64,000 bases of DNA from Acanthornis magna (taxonomy: Eukaryota; Chordata; Aves; Passeriformes; Acanthizidae), in NCBI GenBank assembly GCA_036785705.1, contig JAWUZG010000056.1, forward strand, positions 17,590,001 to 17,654,000, given 5' to 3'. This document shows, one piece after another, positions 61,951-64,000 of the stretch. Within the stretch, counting starts at the first letter, position 1. Every line of letters begins with the position of its first letter. Below the pieces are notes generated by a model. The model was given only the letters and a program-made list of their open reading frames with translations. It made no database searches and was not told the origin of the DNA. Made by a program: the position numbers and the translations under genes.

Positions 61951-64000
61951 ACCACAGCTGTGTCCCAAACCAAACTCCACTCAGGGCTCCCCAATTCCAG
62001 TGCTCCCCAATTACTGAGTTTGCTTTCATCTGCCTTCTTGGTTGGTGCTCCTCGAGAGTTTTGGGACACCCTCCTTCTCTCTGTTCTTTTCCACTGCTCC
62101 TCAAGTCTTGCCTACCCTGGCAAACCAGAATATTTTTACATAATTGACTTAATTAGCCCAATCAAAGGAGGGATTGTGCAACAAACTGAATATTCAAGCT
62201 TTCTTCTAGAAGAATGAAGCTGTAAATGTTCATTTGGGTAACAGCTTTCCTTTAGTCCCCTGCCAAGCACTTGACTTGGTTTGTATCGTGACTTGATAAA
62301 GAAATGACATCATTAATACAATAATAACAAATCATTTCTATGTAAATCAATGGACCTTCTACCTGGATCATTTTAATGATTGCCCTCCAGCTCACTTTTT
62401 CTTTCAAACAGCATCTTTGCATCCAGTAATAACTATTTGTTCATATAATTCTGATTATTTTGGACTCGAGGAAGGAAAGAAATAAGGCAGAACCCTTCAG
62501 AAGCTTCAGAATCCATAGAAATCAGATGTTGTATTGCCTTTTTTCAGGATCTTGCAGTTTTATTTGAAGTTTGTCATTTTAATACTTGTTTTTTTTCCCT
62601 GAGTATTTGAGATTTGGAATCCAAAGTATTCCTTTATCATTGTTACCATTTTGCAATACCCAAATTATTTGATGCTTTCTATAGGAAAGCAATATCTCTC
62701 ACAGTTCAAGTTGTCTCTTCAGTAAAATATGAGGTTTGTGGTGTGATCTGAAGTCAGGTGAAATTTGTCTTGATCGAGCACATTCATTGGGGAGAGTTTC
62801 CTGTCAGCTGGGACTGGAACTGAGTCTTCCAACCTCTTTTCCTGCCTCTGCCTCTAAGTCACTGTCTGGATCTTGTAATTTAATTAACATTTTAGCATTT
62901 GCCTGCAAAACAGGAACGATTATTTTATCCTCACAAAGGAGTGTTAAGGAACTTAATTAAACTCTGCCTTTAAAGTACATCCCTTCATGCACTACAAAAG
63001 ATCAGTGAGCTAACGTATATCACATGCATTACATATAAGCAGCTTTATTCCAAGAGCATTAAGGGAATGTGTATTTTGGAAAAGATCTTTGTGTGCATCT
63101 CCACTCATGGCAGGGTTTTATGTCAACTCACTTCTTTGAGTCAGAAACTTAAATGTAGTAATTAATTTCTTTTTGTGCCTGAAAGAAAAAGCTCCACAAT
63201 TAGCAATATGCAGGCGATAATTAACTTTTTTCAGTGACAATCTGAGCTACCTGGTCATCACTGATATTTTAGGGAAGGCCAGTGAGGAGCTAAAATTATT
63301 TTAAAAAAAGATGATTTAGTCCTGCAGGAATGCAGTCATCTGAAAAGTACCTATGATAGATGGGGAAAAAATGCTTCATTCTTCCATAACGAGGTCTCTG
63401 CAATGGCTCCCTATGATCCACATAACACATGTCAAAAACTGAGTTGACGTGGCCGAGACTTGGCAGGTTTCAGTGCCAAAGCCATCCAGTGCTCTGAAGA
63501 GCTGGCAAGGTGCTGGGCTGAGGCAGCCCACACTTAGGTGATAATTTATGGCTACCTGTAACCTCCTCGAAATAGAAACCATTCATATTCTCTCCAGGGA
63601 AGGGAGAAGTGACCAGACAACGTGAGTTCAGCCAAACCAAGGCTCCATATAACTTTACAGAAGACAAACGCTCTCTGGTACTGACATTAACAATGCTGTG
63701 GGCTCTTAGAAAGGGTTCGCCTGTAGGTTTTATTTATTTTAGTATTGTTTGCTTGTGTAATTTCAGAAACTGGCAGTTTATAAGAGTTGAAGTCGAGTTT
63801 TAAGTCTTGGACTTTGATTCTGTTTATTTAAAGCATAAAAAGGACTCAAGAGCAGCCCAAGCCAGCGCAGGGCCGTGCGGTGGGGTTGGTGTGCTCCTGA
63901 GGGGTGACTTGCTGATAATCCCCAATGTGTGTGATCCTGAATCATTAGTCAGTGATGCTATCTGTCCCAGAGCTGCAGGATTCCTGCAGACACTCTCCCT
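61951..64000. other. Intergenic to right edge, no gene recognised
   Basis: About 2 kb of mostly AT-rich sequence. No exon, RNA gene or transposon recognised and nothing matching SMAD6, the gene expected further to the right. Confidence 0.55.

Noticed and set aside
61468..61980. Minus-strand open frame of 170 codons
   Set aside because: Largely the antisense of LTR-like copy B and its flank; the sense strand shows LTR layout.

Overview
The window looks like nuclear DNA of a bird. It holds seven fragments of CR1, the dominant LINE of birds and reptiles, and a pair of short LTR-like repeats. No primate or rodent SINEs or L1 were seen. The one gene I can identify is split by introns with GT/AG splice sites. 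The species is not determined; the repeats would fit a songbird, but that is inference.

Left edge (about 1-3.7 kb): the first five coding exons of LCTL (lactase-like protein, gamma-Klotho, glycosyl hydrolase family 1) lie on the minus strand. Together they encode the first 204 residues, from the signal peptide to the position where a working GH1 enzyme carries its acid/base glutamate. The remaining exons lie to the left of the window. All four internal junctions join in frame.

From 3.7 kb to 64 kb I find no further convincing coding exon. In vertebrates LCTL is usually followed by SMAD6, transcribed away from it, so this stretch is probably the LCTL-SMAD6 intergenic region. That is synteny knowledge plus inference; no SMAD6 exon is visible here. 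The region holds: (a) CR1 fragments near 5.5, 20.7, 23.2, 35.0, 36.3, 37.5, 53.7 and 60.2 kb (the 36.3 kb one is the least certain); (b) two closely related LTR-like copies in opposite orientation at 17.1 and 61.7 kb; (c) three unrelated tandem arrays side by side at 19.5-21.5 kb (31-bp unit, 106-bp unit and a GC-rich 44/20-bp unit), which create long but meaningless open frames; (d) a compact CpG island at 47.6-48.0 kb beside AT-rich sequence with homeodomain-type sites, the best candidate here for an undescribed regulatory element or non-coding RNA promoter; and (e) small motif clusters and hairpins listed as findings.

Nothing resembles a prokaryotic system, a CRISPR array or a gene cluster. 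The useful output is the LCTL exon structure, the repeat map and a short list of candidate regulatory elements that need cross-species alignment.
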